The translations under genes and the position numbers were made by a program. 64,000 nucleotides of DNA from Pyrenophora tritici-repentis (Eukaryota > Ascomycota > Dothideomycetes > Pleosporales > Pleosporaceae): assembly GCF_003171515.1 (NCBI RefSeq), contig NC_089390.1, forward strand, positions 6,882,001 to 6,946,000, written 5' to 3'. The notes beneath the pieces are model-generated. The model searched no databases. It was not told the DNA's origin and saw only the letters and a list, made by a program, of their open reading frames with translations. This document shows positions 32,857-45,357 of this stretch, piece by piece; the first letter of the stretch is position 1; every line of letters starts with the position of its first letter.

Positions 32857-33968
32857 TTATCGGGTATTTGTAGTAGATGCTGTAAAAAGGGGGGCTGAAG
32901 CTGCAAGGCCGCCAGTGACAGGCGGCCTGGGCATGGTTCCGAACAAGCTAGGAACTGGCGTGGCAGATTTCCGTTCAGAACTAGCACTGCTACCGAACAG
33001 GCCCGCATACCCAGATTGTGCAGGCTCCGTCTTCTTAGGCCAGGACTTGATAAGCAGGAAGGAAAGCTTGTCGATAGTCTCTAGTTTTGCCTCGAGGCCT
33101 GGTATCTCTGCCACGTTGACTTGGAAGTGTACCCGGAAAGCTCTTACTACGGTATCTCTGAGACCACGATTTGAATCCGGAGTGCTACTGTAGGCGATCT
33201 GAACGGCGTTGATGAAGTCCACGGAATTAGAGTGGTGATGGAGCGTCTCTTCGAACTTGGCTTTGGCGACACCGCCAAGACCCGCAACTTGATACTTGTC
33301 GGCAAGTGCGTACATTGTTGCATGGATGGTGAGTGGCTCCTTGACTTGAATGCCCTTGCATATTGTTTCGCCAATGCTGGAAGTGAGAGCTAGCTCAGGC
33401 GTGCCGATGCTAAACACAAGCTGCTCGATCTTGGTTAAATTTGGTGCAAGGCATGCGCACTTTAGATGTTCAGCATCCTTGAGTTGCAGATTACGTGGAT
33501 GATAAGTTAGGGCAGCTTCTGTATCGCTTTTGTGCTGTTTAATGTTGCCGAAAGCTTTGATACCAACTTCATGAGAAGGGTCATAGTCGCCCACGTAGAG
33601 GTAAGCCACCAGTCGGCGTATCATCTCCGGGTCATCTTCTTGCAAATCAATACGCCTTTTCTCCGCTTCCTATCGCAGCGTTAGAAAATGAGGGTGGAAC
33701 GCATCACAACCACGCCCTACCTTTCCAGGGAACTTAAGACTTTTGGCAAAGAATTCGCAAGCTGAGCCTACGACAACAGAATGAACTGCGAATTCCGATC
33801 CGCCGCAGCTAATGACCAAGTCCGTGAAGTCGCCATTCTTGTAAGCCCTAAAGAATCTTAGTACCACATAAGTGTACATGTGCGCACGCGAGTGGCCATG
33901 TCACTAAGCAACGGGGTTCCGCTAGTATTGACTTACCTGAGGATATGAGGCGGGCACGTGGATACCAT
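32857..33968 (-). CDS. BTB/POZ domain protein with GLFG-like tail
   Basis: Three exons (33968-33937, 33847-33721, 33669-32857) splice in phase to 323 residues; introns are 89 and 51 nt. The BTB core spans residues 11-85 (AYKNGDFTDLVISCGGSEFAVHSVVVGSACEFFAKSL…MIRRLVAYLYVGDYD). Such proteins dimerise and can act as adaptors of Cullin-3 ligases; no MATH or Kelch domain is present. The C-terminal tail carries AGLFGSS and PSLFGT, FG-nucleoporin-like motifs. A related BTB gene in the same orientation lies 2.7 kb away; both contain ADKY/AEKY-x-xAGL and the DRGLRD or NRGLRD segment. Start is the only ATG of a 32-nt first exon. Confidence 0.82.
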
Positions 33969-36640
33969 TATCACGGGTTTACGGAAAGTGTGGGGTGGAT
34001 CCAGAAGTGTGAGTTGCAACCGATTATTTGGGGACCATTGTAGGGGAAGTTCGGTAAGCTACATTGTTTTGTTTACTTCGGTATAACTGCGGGATGATGA
34101 ACAGTGGAGCCAACAATTGTCGTAACCCAACTAAGTTAGCCGTAGCTTGACCTCCGCAACTCCCCGCGTACCCGTACCCAGATTCGGATAGCGCCGAACT
34201 AAACCGCTGAGTCGAGCTCGATAACCTAATACAGTTTTCCTCAACTCCCTTACAACATAACATGAACAATAAATCCGCTAGGTCTGTCTAAACGTGCGAA
34301 GTTCAAGATATGAAGTTGTTCGGCTTCGGGAATTACATGCAGCACGTAAGCGCGAACCACGCTAACGACTAGGGCATATCGGATCCCCATAGCCAAACAC
34401 CGTCTTATAACAGAATCAATTCCCCGCAGCTGGAAACCGTCGGTACCATTCTTCCTGACTCTATGGGAATCTGGGATGCTTCCGACAAATGAAAACGATA
34501 TTTCACCAAGATCCGGGCGCAGAAAACTGAAACGATGCGACAAGACTACATCCATGCGGTTTTAGCACTCTAGAGATATTAGCAGATGAAAAGAAGCATG
34601 GAGTGGAGGAAGGCATCCTTTAGCCTGGCCGGACTGGCGGAGGATTAATGTTAGCTTCTTGGACGCTACCAGGACCCCTGGCGGCCGAACAGAAACAAGC
34701 ACTCTTGACCCCAGTTTAACACGAGGAGACCCACAAAACGGTAGACGTCAACAATTGTCAGTATAGATACCTACATGTACAGAACAGAACAGAATCATCG
34801 CGAATATGGAGGGAAATTTCGGCGAGAGGAGAGCCATCAGTCCATCGAAGACGCTCTATCTCAATATCCAGGGTTCAACCGACCCTTAGACCTTCCCGAG
34901 GAACGGCCGTGCCATATGCAGGGCAGTACTGGGCCGTACGGACTTTGCCTGTGTATCCCGAAACACCTATCCAACAAGATACCCGTCGGAACACGTAACC
35001 GGTGGTCATCCCGAAGTCAACCTGGACGAGCATCGCAGACGCAGGATTCGGTCCTACACTACATAGTGGGCTGCAATCATATCGGAGTGGAGTCGATATA
35101 ATTGATGGGCAATCGAGATGAAAGCCGCGCGGAGGAAGGCGACGGGAGGTTCGATATCGCGTGCAGCCCACGACGGTATCAACGGAATTGCCATAGCCCC
35201 CGATAAAATTACCCACCCAACCACGGCTGCAGGTAGACGCAGGTGTGTCGGATGCGGAAACAGACATCACGCCGCCTGGCTGCAGCGCAAGCAGAAGAAG
35301 ATAATCACACCTGAGCATGCTCCCTAGATAGCGACCACATTTCCTGAGCGCAGCCAGCCACGAAATTATCAATACAGCGAGATAACAGCCTCACACCACC
35401 ATCATCTCACATAACCCACCACCTCAATATTACGTTCCCCGAGGCTGAGAACTAACCCCCAACCTTCGTCCTCCACCAACATCTCACGTAATCCGCGCCG
35501 GAATCCGAAATTTTCACAACCCAGCCCACCCATCGACTCAACCCCTACTACCCGTCTTATCATAGAGTGACATGGTGACATACCCACTGCCCCAACCACA
35601 TCCCGCTCCCTTCATCTTTTTCTAGCCCCAACCCCAACGGCGTCGGTAATATCGGTGTCCGGCAACAAAACGGTTGACCGTGCTAGACAACAAAACGCAC
35701 GCTTATCTATCATCTCGATACGATGACATTTGCTTTGCCCGCACGAAATGCCGGAGTATCAATGCGCGGGGTATCAAAGCGTTGGGGGACGGGGAAAGAA
35801 AGGAATTGCCAAGACGGACACACCACGCCGATGTCCGAAGCTAGGTATCGTAGTGATGAGTACGGAGGGCGGAGGGCGGAGTGCGAGTTTTGTAGGCTAA
35901 GTGTATAGTTTTTGCGGGGAAGGGCAGGAAGGAACCAAGGTGTGAAAAGGAAAATGATGTCGGTGATGGTGGGGGAGATAAGGTTTTGGCAGATGCTGTA
36001 TAATGTCAATTATGATTTTGAAAGTCTCTTCAGACGACATGAATGTATTCACTTGAATAATAGCGCACGGAGACTTGAAATGAATGTTTTAGGGCTAAAT
36101 GAGAGAGTGCATGTAAAAAATGTGATAGATTGATACATAAAGCTACCGAAAATATGTTGAGACCCGCTGCGTGAGATCGCTAAAAGTACTGGAAGAACCA
36201 CCAAAGAGAAAAGAACCTGGCGCAGAGAAGATCTGCTTTGTGGGACGAGGAAGGACCCGGCCGATCAGTGTACGATCAGCTTATGTGGGCGGGATGCAGC
36301 CACTATGCACGGCTGCGCGGCTTGTGAGACATGCTGACCCCACAATGCCTTGGTGGTCAATTGTGGCCGTTGTGAAACGTTTTGGCTTGGATTGGAGAAA
36401 TTCTCATAGGCCCAAACAGCATGTAGTGCATGCACGTTGGAAGTGAGGTACTACTGGTAAGCCTCCCGAAGCAATCTCCATATGGGACGCGCGTTGTTTT
36501 TGCAAACTTGAGCTTACGACGCCATGGAAAGAGCATGGCGGTATGCATGCATCTGCACCTTGGGCGTTGGAGATTCGGTCGGAGATCGGGCGGTGACGGT
36601 GGCTTCTCAAAGCCAAGCCCGTGAACGATAGCCGATCCAC
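33969..36640. other. Gene-poor gap between two BTB genes
   Basis: About 2.7 kb in which the longest frame (34875-35372, minus) has no recognisable composition or motif. No repeats or RNA genes were identified by eye. It may hold decayed sequence. Confidence 0.45.
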
Positions 36641-38004
36641 TCAAGAAAAGACGGGAAGACCGCTGGCCATGCGAAAGAGCTCAAAGGCAAGACCAGGCGT
36701 CTCGCGAACCACCATCTCGACGTCAGGTCGCAGGGACAGGCTTGGGTTGGCGCGGAAGGTCTGGACGATGATGTCTCGTAGACCACGATCAGTGTGGAAG
36801 GTAGATTCGTATGCTTCCTGGCATGCCTCTGGGAACTCGACGCTGTTGAGGTGCAGCTCAATCTGGTCGGCAAATTTACTCCGTGCCAGCGCTTTCAGGC
36901 CCGCAATCCCATACCTGTGATAGTTGTTAGCATTCATGTTCCAAACTAGGCAATGTATGGTAGCAGCCGCATAAAAAGCTAGTGATATGCTGACGCGGTC
37001 GGTGTCAAAAGTGCACATGGCCTGTCTGCATGAGGCAACAATTGGTCGGACTTGGATTTGTACGCAGAAAAAAAGAGCGCTGCGTGCTACTCGACAAGGG
37101 GACGTGCATTAAGCGTTGCCATTGGTAATGTGGGTCGTGGTGGTGACGCAGATAGCGGGGGATGTCGGCGTTTGGGAACGCCGCGATGCACCTCGTCATA
37201 GCCAAGACCAGTGAATCTGCAAGTGCAGATGAAAGCAACCGCAGCAGACCAGGATGCGAACAAATGAAAAGCAATGAGGGTAAAAATGGTGGTACGTACT
37301 TCTCAGCGATGGCGTAGACCTTCGCATGTGTGACGAGATGCGTCGTCTCAACGTCGAATTCCTGCTCGGAGTGGATGCTCTCAATATCGTCATCCTGGAG
37401 GAAATCATCGACCATCGGCGAATCGGGCATCTTGATAGATGCGTCCATGTTCTGGAACGTGTTCTGCTCTGGCGGAGGGGTCATCGGCATTGCGTTGTTA
37501 GCCGCCGCTACGAGCGCCATGAGCGGATCTTCAACGGCGGTAAGGTTCAACTTCTTCGGCGTGTTCCGTCTGGTGGCAAGGTGTGATGCTTGTAGTGACG
37601 CTGGTCGGTTGGATCGTTGAGATGAGCGGCGTGAGAGTGGCTTTTTGGTGAGATAGTCCATGTGGTAGAAATCTAGACAAGTTAGCACATGCAGGGAGAA
37701 ACGCTCATCTGATGGCTGCTTACAGTGGATCATGTGCTCTACAGCCTCAGCGTCATCTTCACTGAGGTTGATGACTCCAGTCTCAGCTTCCCTGAACCCA
37801 CTTCGGCAGGCGCCCTGGAAGAAGGTGGATCTTGTCGCGAGAAGTACACGATGCACCTGGTATCTTTTTGTTCCACAAACAATGGTCAGATCTGAGTATT
37901 GGCCTTGTTCGAACAGTCTGATGGACTTAGCGGAAGTTGTATGAAAAGAATGATGAGACTTACGAGGCAAGGGCCGACCTAAGTTCGATCATTGGTGCGT
38001 CCAT
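36641..38004 (-). CDS. BTB/POZ domain protein, paralogue of the 33-kb gene
   Basis: Four exons (38004-37964, 37917-37724, 37672-37300, 36914-36641) splice in phase to 293 residues. Introns are 46, 51 and an unusually long 385 nt. The BTB core is at residues 14-80 (LFEQGQYSDLTIVCGTKRYQVHRVLLATRSTFFQGAC… AVEHMIHYFYHMDY), where the second intron splits the Tyr of MIHYFYH. A Ser/Pro/Asp-rich spacer follows, then a helical C-terminal region beginning at AKVYAIAEKYGIAGL, which matches the neighbouring BTB protein. Intron 1 has two possible acceptors; only the one at 37918 keeps the frame. Role as an adaptor is inferred. Confidence 0.82.
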
Positions 38005-40112
38005 TGTGTATGTGTGAGAGTGTGTATTGAGTTGTGTATGTCAAGTGTGATTGGGGTTCTTGATGTGCTTTATGGGTTTGAAACAGGCGGGGACAGCCTT
38101 CTTGAAGCAAATGCTCGCTCAAGATCCAGAGCAGATTGGTGTCAAAAGAAATATAGCCAACGGGTCTGGCGAGCTTTGTACGGTACGTAGGGGTCGGGTT
38201 ACGATCACAGGGGCAGCTCGAGACCCGAGGAACTGTAGGGCTGATGCAAGGGTACCAAAGTCGATACCAGTAGACGGGGGCCGAGCCGATCGAGACAATG
38301 GGGTAAATGCGCTGGGGTATATTGAATTTGGGTTGACTTGTGCAAGAAGAGCAGTTTGGTGTAGGAGGGGCTATGGTCCTCTTGTAGGCTTCTGGCCGTC
38401 GTTTGCAGCCAGGGCACGCGTCCTCCCTCCACGACGCATTCAGTTCGGTGACTGGGCCGTTGCATAGACGGCGTCTAGGCGAGTCACAGGGTATACCCTT
38501 CGTGCAGTTTGCGGCCCACAATGCAAGATGACACGCAACGCTTCGTCAAGAGCAATCGATGGCTTGGCTTCGGCGCGAGCGCCCGCAGGACTAGGCCCGT
38601 ACGGGGCGGCCTTTCCCAAGCGTCTCGTGCGCAACAGGGCCAGCTATGTCACGCGTGAGGCCGGTGCTCTAGCGGAGCTGCAGGTTGCAACGCGAGGCCG
38701 ACATGGCGAGTTGCGAGGGCAATTTTGGCTGCAGGGAACATGACCGCGAACAGCGCGGCGGAACAAGGCAGCTAGAGCCATAGAGCCCGGTCAAGTGACG
38801 AGGCCTAACGCAGACTGCGCCTCTTGTTCTTGTTCTAGCTGTGCAGTTGATTTACTTGCTACCGCTGGTCCTGGCTGGCGCCAGCGAGGCCAGAGCGTCG
38901 GCGAAACCCGACTGCCGCGCTCCGTCGAGGGCGGACACGTTCCAGGAAGTGACGGTCGTGCTGTATGTACGTCCTGTGAACTGGAAACCTTCAGCGGTTG
39001 CTGCACCACGGAGCTGGTCCACCAAGACCTTGACGTTTGGCAGCAGCAGCATCGGTGCGTGGGTGGAAATGCAGGACCCGCTGCGCTTCTGACCATTGGC
39101 CTTCGTTAGCGACGGGTCCCCGGAGATGCAGACGCCATACTGAGTCGATGTCCAATACCGTGCTCGCTCAGGGTAACTGCAAACGGCGCTGCATCTATTC
39201 CGTCTCAAGAAGAGATAAAGGAATTATGCATTGCGTAAAGTTTGCTACCCCGGTTTCGAATTCATTCGTCTCCGAAGGCGATCCTAGGGTTTACACATAC
39301 CACGACTGCGACATGAGGGCGTACGCTCAGCTCACCCCTTACAGCCGCAGCGGCCTACAATGGCGCCAGTATACACAATACTAACCCCGCATTCGTATCA
39401 GCGTGCGCCTAGAAGGCCATCGATGGCGTTGACCGCGCTTGGAACATGCCTGCGCCGTTCCAGTACCGTGTTGCTCGATCGCGACGTAATCTGCAGCCAC
39501 GTCCCAGCCAGACGGTCTGGACGTGTGAGGACATCGTAAGATCCGTCTTGGTCCAGATGTCCAGATCCATGGACGTCTTGGTGGCAAGCCATAGCTGAAC
39601 CAGGAAACAAGGCGGCCCGTGCCATTGGTACCGTACAGAACATCAAATACTCTGTCAGCCGCAAGCTAATCCACGTGGATAGCCGCTGTGGGAGCTTACC
39701 ATCGACTTGCTCTTGTTCATGCCATGTCTAGTAAAGTGTCAGAGATAATTGCCAAGGCTCAGACGAGTGGTAGAAGTAGGCACATGCTTGGGTGAGGCTG
39801 GAGTGATGACAAAATTCATGTCACGTGTGTCTCATGTGGGGGTCTGGCTGACATAATGGCAAATGACATGGCTGCGTCGGCGGTCGGCCACTCGCGAAAG
39901 CCTGACGTCGACGGTCGACGCAGTAAAGCTCTACGGCAGGAGTCACCGCGACCACTCGGTCCAGGCAAGAATTCGATCGCAAGGCAGCCGAAGCCCTTTC
40001 ACTCACATCGTATGGGTGAGAATATACTTTCTCTCTAGTGTGTATTTCCTTCTCTTCGCCCACTACTCAGCTCCCCCGCCATTGAGCAAGCAACCCCGCG
40101 TACCACTCGACC
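38005..40112. other. Intergenic gap
   Basis: 2.1 kb upstream of DOA1. The GC-rich stretch 38790-39660 is open in several frames on both strands, including one beginning with a hydrophobic run (QLIYLLPLVLAGASEA) without an ATG. I could not assemble a convincing gene. Confidence 0.4.
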
Positions 40113-42495
40113 ATGGCCGACTTCAAACTATCAGCCACTCTGCGTGGTCACGAGGATGATGTAGGTACTTTTCTTATGCTCTAAATTTGACTACTGCACT
40201 CGGCACGATTCACACTGATCCCTGCTCTAGGTCCGCAGTGTCGCATTCCCTTCGCCGTCCTCGGTTGTCTCTGCATCGCGAGACTTTACCGTACGAGCCT
40301 GGACACAGCAGTCAACAAAGCCGCCAACATGGGAAAGCACCATCAAGACCCATGGCAGGGAATTCGTCAACTCGCTCGCCATTGTCCCACCCTCGTCTTC
40401 CTTTCCCGAAGGCCTGGTCGTATCAGGTGGCAAAGACCAAATCATTGACGTACGGAAGCCGACCAAGAACCTCGACGACGACGCAGACGCACTTCTCATA
40501 GGCCATGGCAATAACGTGTGCGCTCTGGATGTGAGCGAGGACGGAAAATACATTGTCAGCGGCAGCTGGGACATGGAGGCACGGTTATGGCAAGTAGGAA
40601 AGTGGGGCGAGTCTACAGTTCTGCAGGGTCACTCTGCGTCTGTATGGGCTGTCCTTGCCTACGACAGCAACACGGTCATCACGGGTTGTGCCGACAAACA
40701 GATTCGCATATACAACATATCAGGTTCGGCATCGCCTGTACGCTCGATCCAGGCGCCCGAGGTTGTTCGCGCTCTCTGCCGATTACCTCCGGGTCACCCC
40801 TCTGGCGCCCAGTTTGCATCAGCGGGTAATGATGCAGTCATTCGATTATGGACACTTAATGGACAGCAGGTGGCAGAGCTACATGGCCATGAGAACTTCA
40901 TATACTCACTAGCCGTGCTCCCCAACGGCGGTTTAGTGAGCTCTGGCGAAGACCGCACGGTGCGGATATGGGAGAACAACCAATGCATACAGACCATCAC
41001 ACATCCGGCAATCTCAGTATGGACCGTGGCTGTATGCAATGAGAACGGCGACATCGTTACTGGCGCTAGCGATAAGCTCGCACGCATCTTTACTCGTGAT
41101 CAAAGCCGCTATGCTGCCGAATCCGAGATTCAGCAATTTAACGACGATGTCAAGGGATCCTCGATACCACAGCAGACGGTGGGTGACATTAACAAGGAGC
41201 AACTGCCTGGTCCAGAGTTCCTTACACAGCGATCAGGCACCAAGGAAGGTCAAGTGCAAATGATCAAGGAGATGAACGGCAACGTGTCGGCATATCAATG
41301 GTCGGCAGGCGCGAGCCAATGGGTGAATGTCGGCACCGTCGTTGACTCAGCTGGCAGCGGCGGACGCAAGATTTCACATGCTGGCAAAGAGTACGACTAT
41401 GTATTTGATGTTGACATTGAAGATGGCAAGCCCCCGCTGAAGCTGCCTTACAATCTGAATCAAAACCACTACGAAACAGCGCGCAAATTCATCGAAGACA
41501 ACGAACTACCATTGACATATCTCGATCAAGTCGCCAACTTCATTGTCCAGAACACACAAGGTGCAACACTAGGTCAAAGCACCGCGCAGGGGGCGGATCC
41601 ATGGGGTTCAGATGCACGGTACCGTCCTGGTGACGCTAACCAGGTCTCGGCTCAGCCTCCGCCCGCGCCTCCAGCTGCCAAGATACTCCCGCAAAAAGAA
41701 TATCTCCCAATCACAACTGGAAACCACAAGATTATCTTCAAGAAGCTTACAGAGTTCAATGAAGCCCTAGTCAAGGACGGACAGAAGGGCATCTCGCTGA
41801 ACCCGCCAGATGTTGAGCAGTTGAACGCAACCGTCACCGCGTTGGAGAAAGGCAATGGCAAAGGCATCGACATTACTGGTGTCCAGCTCCTTGTCAAAGC
41901 TGCAACACAGTGGCCAGCAGATAAGCGTTTACCCGCTCTTGATCTCCTACGTCTAGTCCTTGCCTTTGAAGGACCAGCAGCTTTCCTGGTCTCGCCAGAA
42001 CAGAATCTGCTACCAAACCTTCTTGAATCAGGGGTGTTTACGGAGTCGTCTCCGCCAAACAACACAATGATGGCCATACGGTGTCTCAGCAATCTGCTCC
42101 AGACTGAAAAGGGAAGACTACTTGCCAGTACAGAGTTTGATACCATTCATCCCTTGGTATCGCCGTTCCTGGCGTCGCCGAACCGGAATTTGATCATCGC
42201 ACTCACTACGCTGTACATCAATTATTCGGTTCTTCTCAACTCCGAGAACAATGCCGACCGTGCACTATCACTACTTGACGATTTATCGAAAATACTCACT
42301 ACGGCCACTGACTCCGAGGCTGTATACCGTGCACTCGTCGCTACTGGTACCTTGTTGTGTTTAGGGCCCGATTTCTGTGAGGCTGGTAGGGACATCCTTC
42401 AGATAGGCGACGCGATTACCCGTGCCGAGCAGAAGGTCAAGGAGCCACGCATCAGGAACGTCGTTGCCGAGATTCGGCAAAGGCTGCAAGGCTAG
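40113..42495 (+). CDS. DOA1: DOA1/PLAA-type ubiquitin-homeostasis WD40-PFU-PUL protein
   Basis: Exon 1 (40113-40160, 16 codons) and exon 2 (40231-42495) join across a 70-nt intron to 770 residues. The protein is a Cdc48/p97 cofactor that binds ubiquitin and maintains free ubiquitin levels. A seven-bladed WD40 propeller occupies about 1-300 (LRGHEDDVRSVAFP, GSWDMEARLW, GHSASVWAV, SGEDRTVRIW). The ubiquitin-binding PFU domain is at about 355-450 (YDYVFDVDIEDGKPPLKLPYN). The Cdc48-binding PUL domain of armadillo-like helices starts near 500 and runs to the end. Full-length for the family. The start codon follows a normal leader and opens directly into the first blade. Confidence 0.96.
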
Positions 42496-44832
42496 AAGCG
42501 GCATGTATCCTTGCCATATCGTACCATGCAAAGGTTCCGGTGAGCTAGACACAGCTCGATCCTTGACATAATCTGTGGGCCGTGCTATACAGCGGAGGTG
42601 GAGATTTTGGAGTACTCCGGGCGCTTGGGTTTCGAGGTAGATGAGGTAAGCGCATTGGGCGGACTATCGTATCATCCTTCTAGCGTATAGAGCAAAGTGA
42701 AAGCATGGATAAACACTCATCATTCATCGAACGATTAATCGTTACACCCATCATGAGCGGGGCCTGTATAGTCTGCAGTACCTAGCCTTTCACTCGGCCA
42801 ATCGTCTGCACGCCCATTGCCATTTACCGGAAAAGCTGAGCTGCTGATTGACATGGTTCATGCAACCACTACGGTGATCAGTATCCATCTATCTTGCAGG
42901 TTCCCCCGCATCTCCACGGCCACAAGAGGCTCTAGACTAGACTGCAGCTATCGGCAACGTCAAATCAATACGCATGTAACACACACACGCAGCTCTAGTC
43001 TGACATACTGCATGCAAGTCATCTCGCCCTAATATTTGCTTTCACAGCTTCTTCCGAGTTGCCATTGTAACGGACATGCATGTATTAGCCATGCCATTCA
43101 TTTTGTTTCTGCATCACGAGAACGAAGCCTCTCTTGTCACCGCCCGTTGCATGTGATCCTTTTGTGCCAAGACTAATTTTTCTTCTTCGTCTGATATTCA
43201 TTTTTCCGCGGGGGCGCAGATGTGTGTGTTCCCCTCAGCTTGGCCGCTACAAGCAAAGATAATTCCCCAGCCGACATGTCGTGCGTTCCCGACGTAAGCA
43301 CGCTGTTTTATCCTGTGCTCTACGTTTTCCCGCACGTGAAAAAGCAGCACTAGGCACATATTCTGTGCGCAATATCACGACTTTTCTGAAACATCGCCCG
43401 CGACAGGGGCAGGAGTGGGAAACGGGACTTGACGTCACATCTTCCCTTGCCTCTTGGGCTTGACTCGCCGGCAAGATGAAAGCTTGGTTCTAGTTTCCGC
43501 CAGGGTGCACTATACGAATGGGAAAGGGGGGCGGATGGGGGCAGACAGCAGTGGAGAGGAGTAAGTAATCACCGGTTAGCCCGTCGTGGTATCCACATCT
43601 CACAGGAGATGGTGCCAAACTTTAACTTTTGGGCAAGAGATGTCACTAATCTCCCAATAGCCAAAGGTCCCTTGCCGCTTTGCTTGCAGATGTGGAGAGT
43701 GTGTGCCAAAAGCTAGGTGGGTGGTGTGGGTAGCCCAAAGCGGAGCGGATATGTACGTGACATGGGTTGGACTCGGCAAAGAAGGTGAGCGCGCGCCGCT
43801 GGAGTGGTAGCGTTAGGCTCTTCCCTTCCCTCCAACCCTGGCTTGTCTTGCCCTGCCCTTTCTCTTTACCTACCCTCTGGCACTAACACCGGTCGTTTGG
43901 GGAAACAGCACCAGGGGAGGCGAAAGGAGCAGGTGTTTGGTAACGGTGACGATGACGCATGGTTCTCCATTATTATCCAAAAACACTCTTTCCCCAAACC
44001 ACACAGACAGGGCTGCAGACTCCATCTCATACCCCCGCTTCATTTACCAAACCATGAAAACCTGCATCGCGGATCCATGGGACGCAATGTGCGGTGGAAA
44101 TGAATGTGTGCTACTCGTGGACCAAAAGTCGTGGCCAGATGATTTCTGTCGGCATGTCGGCGTTTGGACAACGCCGACTTCTAACAGCCTAGTGCAGAGG
44201 GTTGGTCGTGTGTGCCAAGCGGTGTGTTGCGCGGCCATTTAGTTTTCTTGCCCTTTTGCCATGTCACGCGGTGTGTGCTGTACTATGCAGACTTTGGGGC
44301 GAAGTACGTGTTGTGATATGACGGTGCGGCGGTGAGAGTAGTTGGGGTACGGGATGCTCCGTCGCAGGATATTGGTGATATGCAGGGGTTGGGGGGCTTG
44401 TGGCGGATGGGGATTAGCGTGGTATTGGGGTTGGAGGGTGCGTGGGAGGTCCCTCTTCGACATGACACCAGAACTGTGATCTGAAGAGTTGGAAACGTGG
44501 AATCATACAGCGTTGGAAAGCCTTTTTGTTTTTTAGAGATGCTTGGACCAGTGGTTTACATATGTATTCCTAGCACGCTTGTGGCATTGGTCTTGACGTC
44601 AGCGAAATCATGGAAGCGCGTCAGAGATGTGCGGGAGGTCATGAAGGCATCATTGTTCGCTCGTAGCTCGACTTAGCAAAAAGAGAGTCAAAAGCTTCAA
44701 ATGGAGTTCTCATTCAAAATCTCGTCGCATTCTGCATCTCTTCAAGATTTTCTTTCAGCTACCAAGTCACTACAATAACCAACCGTCCACGAACCTCAAT
44801 CCAGCACATCAGCCAACACCACTAATTTCAAA
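42496..44832. other. Gene-poor gap
   Basis: 2.3 kb with only short chance frames. It presumably contains the DOA1 terminator and the promoter of the DUF2237 gene. No tRNA or repeat was recognised. Confidence 0.45.
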
Positions 44833-45357
44833 ATGTCGGCCAAGAACATGCAAGGACTGATGGACGTGAAGCAAAGGAACGGCAAGCCATCACCATCTTC
44901 CCGAACAACGACCCAACCCATACTAATCCCCCATACAGTCCTCGACGCACCCCTCCACAAGCACTCATCGGAAGCCTCCGCCCCATTCTCCCTCCCTTCC
45001 TCCATCCACGCCGGAATGTGTACAGACAGGAACCCCATCGCAGCCATACTCACAAACTCCTTCCTCGACCTCGCCTCATCCAACGGCACCGATCTGCGCA
45101 AAGCGGGCGTAGGCCCCGACCAACGCTACTGTCTCGATGCCTCAACCTGGAAGAAGGCGGCGGATAATGGCGGCGAAGTTCCGCGGGTGAAGCTGGAGGC
45201 TACGCATAAGGGCGCGTTGGATAAGGTTGAGTTGGAGACGCTGAAGAAGTGGGCGGCGGGGCAGGATAAGGATAGGGGGGTTGTGTGGCCGAGTGAGGGG
45301 AAGGAAAGTTGGGCCAGGGAGAGTGGGGATATTGGGGCGAAGGAGCCGCGGTCTTGA
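44833..45357 (+). CDS. DUF2237 family protein
   Basis: Single exon, 174 residues. The family pattern is clear: VLDAPLHKH…, HAGMCTDRNPIAAILTNSFLDL, the GTDLRKAGVGPDQRYCLDASTWKKA core, and VKLEATHKGALDKVELETLKKWA. DUF2237 proteins are mainly bacterial, with scattered fungal members, and have no known function. The conserved cysteines in MCTD and YCLD may bind a metal or be redox-active. The C-terminal 25 residues are a hydrophilic extension. The patchy eukaryotic distribution suggests an old transfer from bacteria; that is inference. Confidence 0.87.
   Translation: MSAKNMQGLMDVKQRNGKPSPSSRTTTQPILIPHTVLDAPLHKHSSEASAPFSLPSSIHAGMCTDRNPIAAILTNSFLDLASSNGTDLRKAGVGPDQRYCLDASTWKKAADNGGEVPRVKLEATHKGALDKVELETLKKWAAGQDKDRGVVWPSEGKESWARESGDIGAKEPRS

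Noticed and set aside
34861..34900. GGTTCAACC resembling a tRNA T-loop
   Set aside because: No cloverleaf could be built around it; no acceptor or anticodon stem pairs.
34875..35372. 165-codon minus-strand frame
   Set aside because: Composition is not protein-like, no domain, and it overlaps an open + frame of equal quality.
38790..39660. Possible small secreted protein gene (hydrophobic QLIYLLPLVLAG run on +, open frames on -)
   Set aside because: GC-rich and open in several frames on both strands, no ATG for the + frame and no consistent splice pattern.
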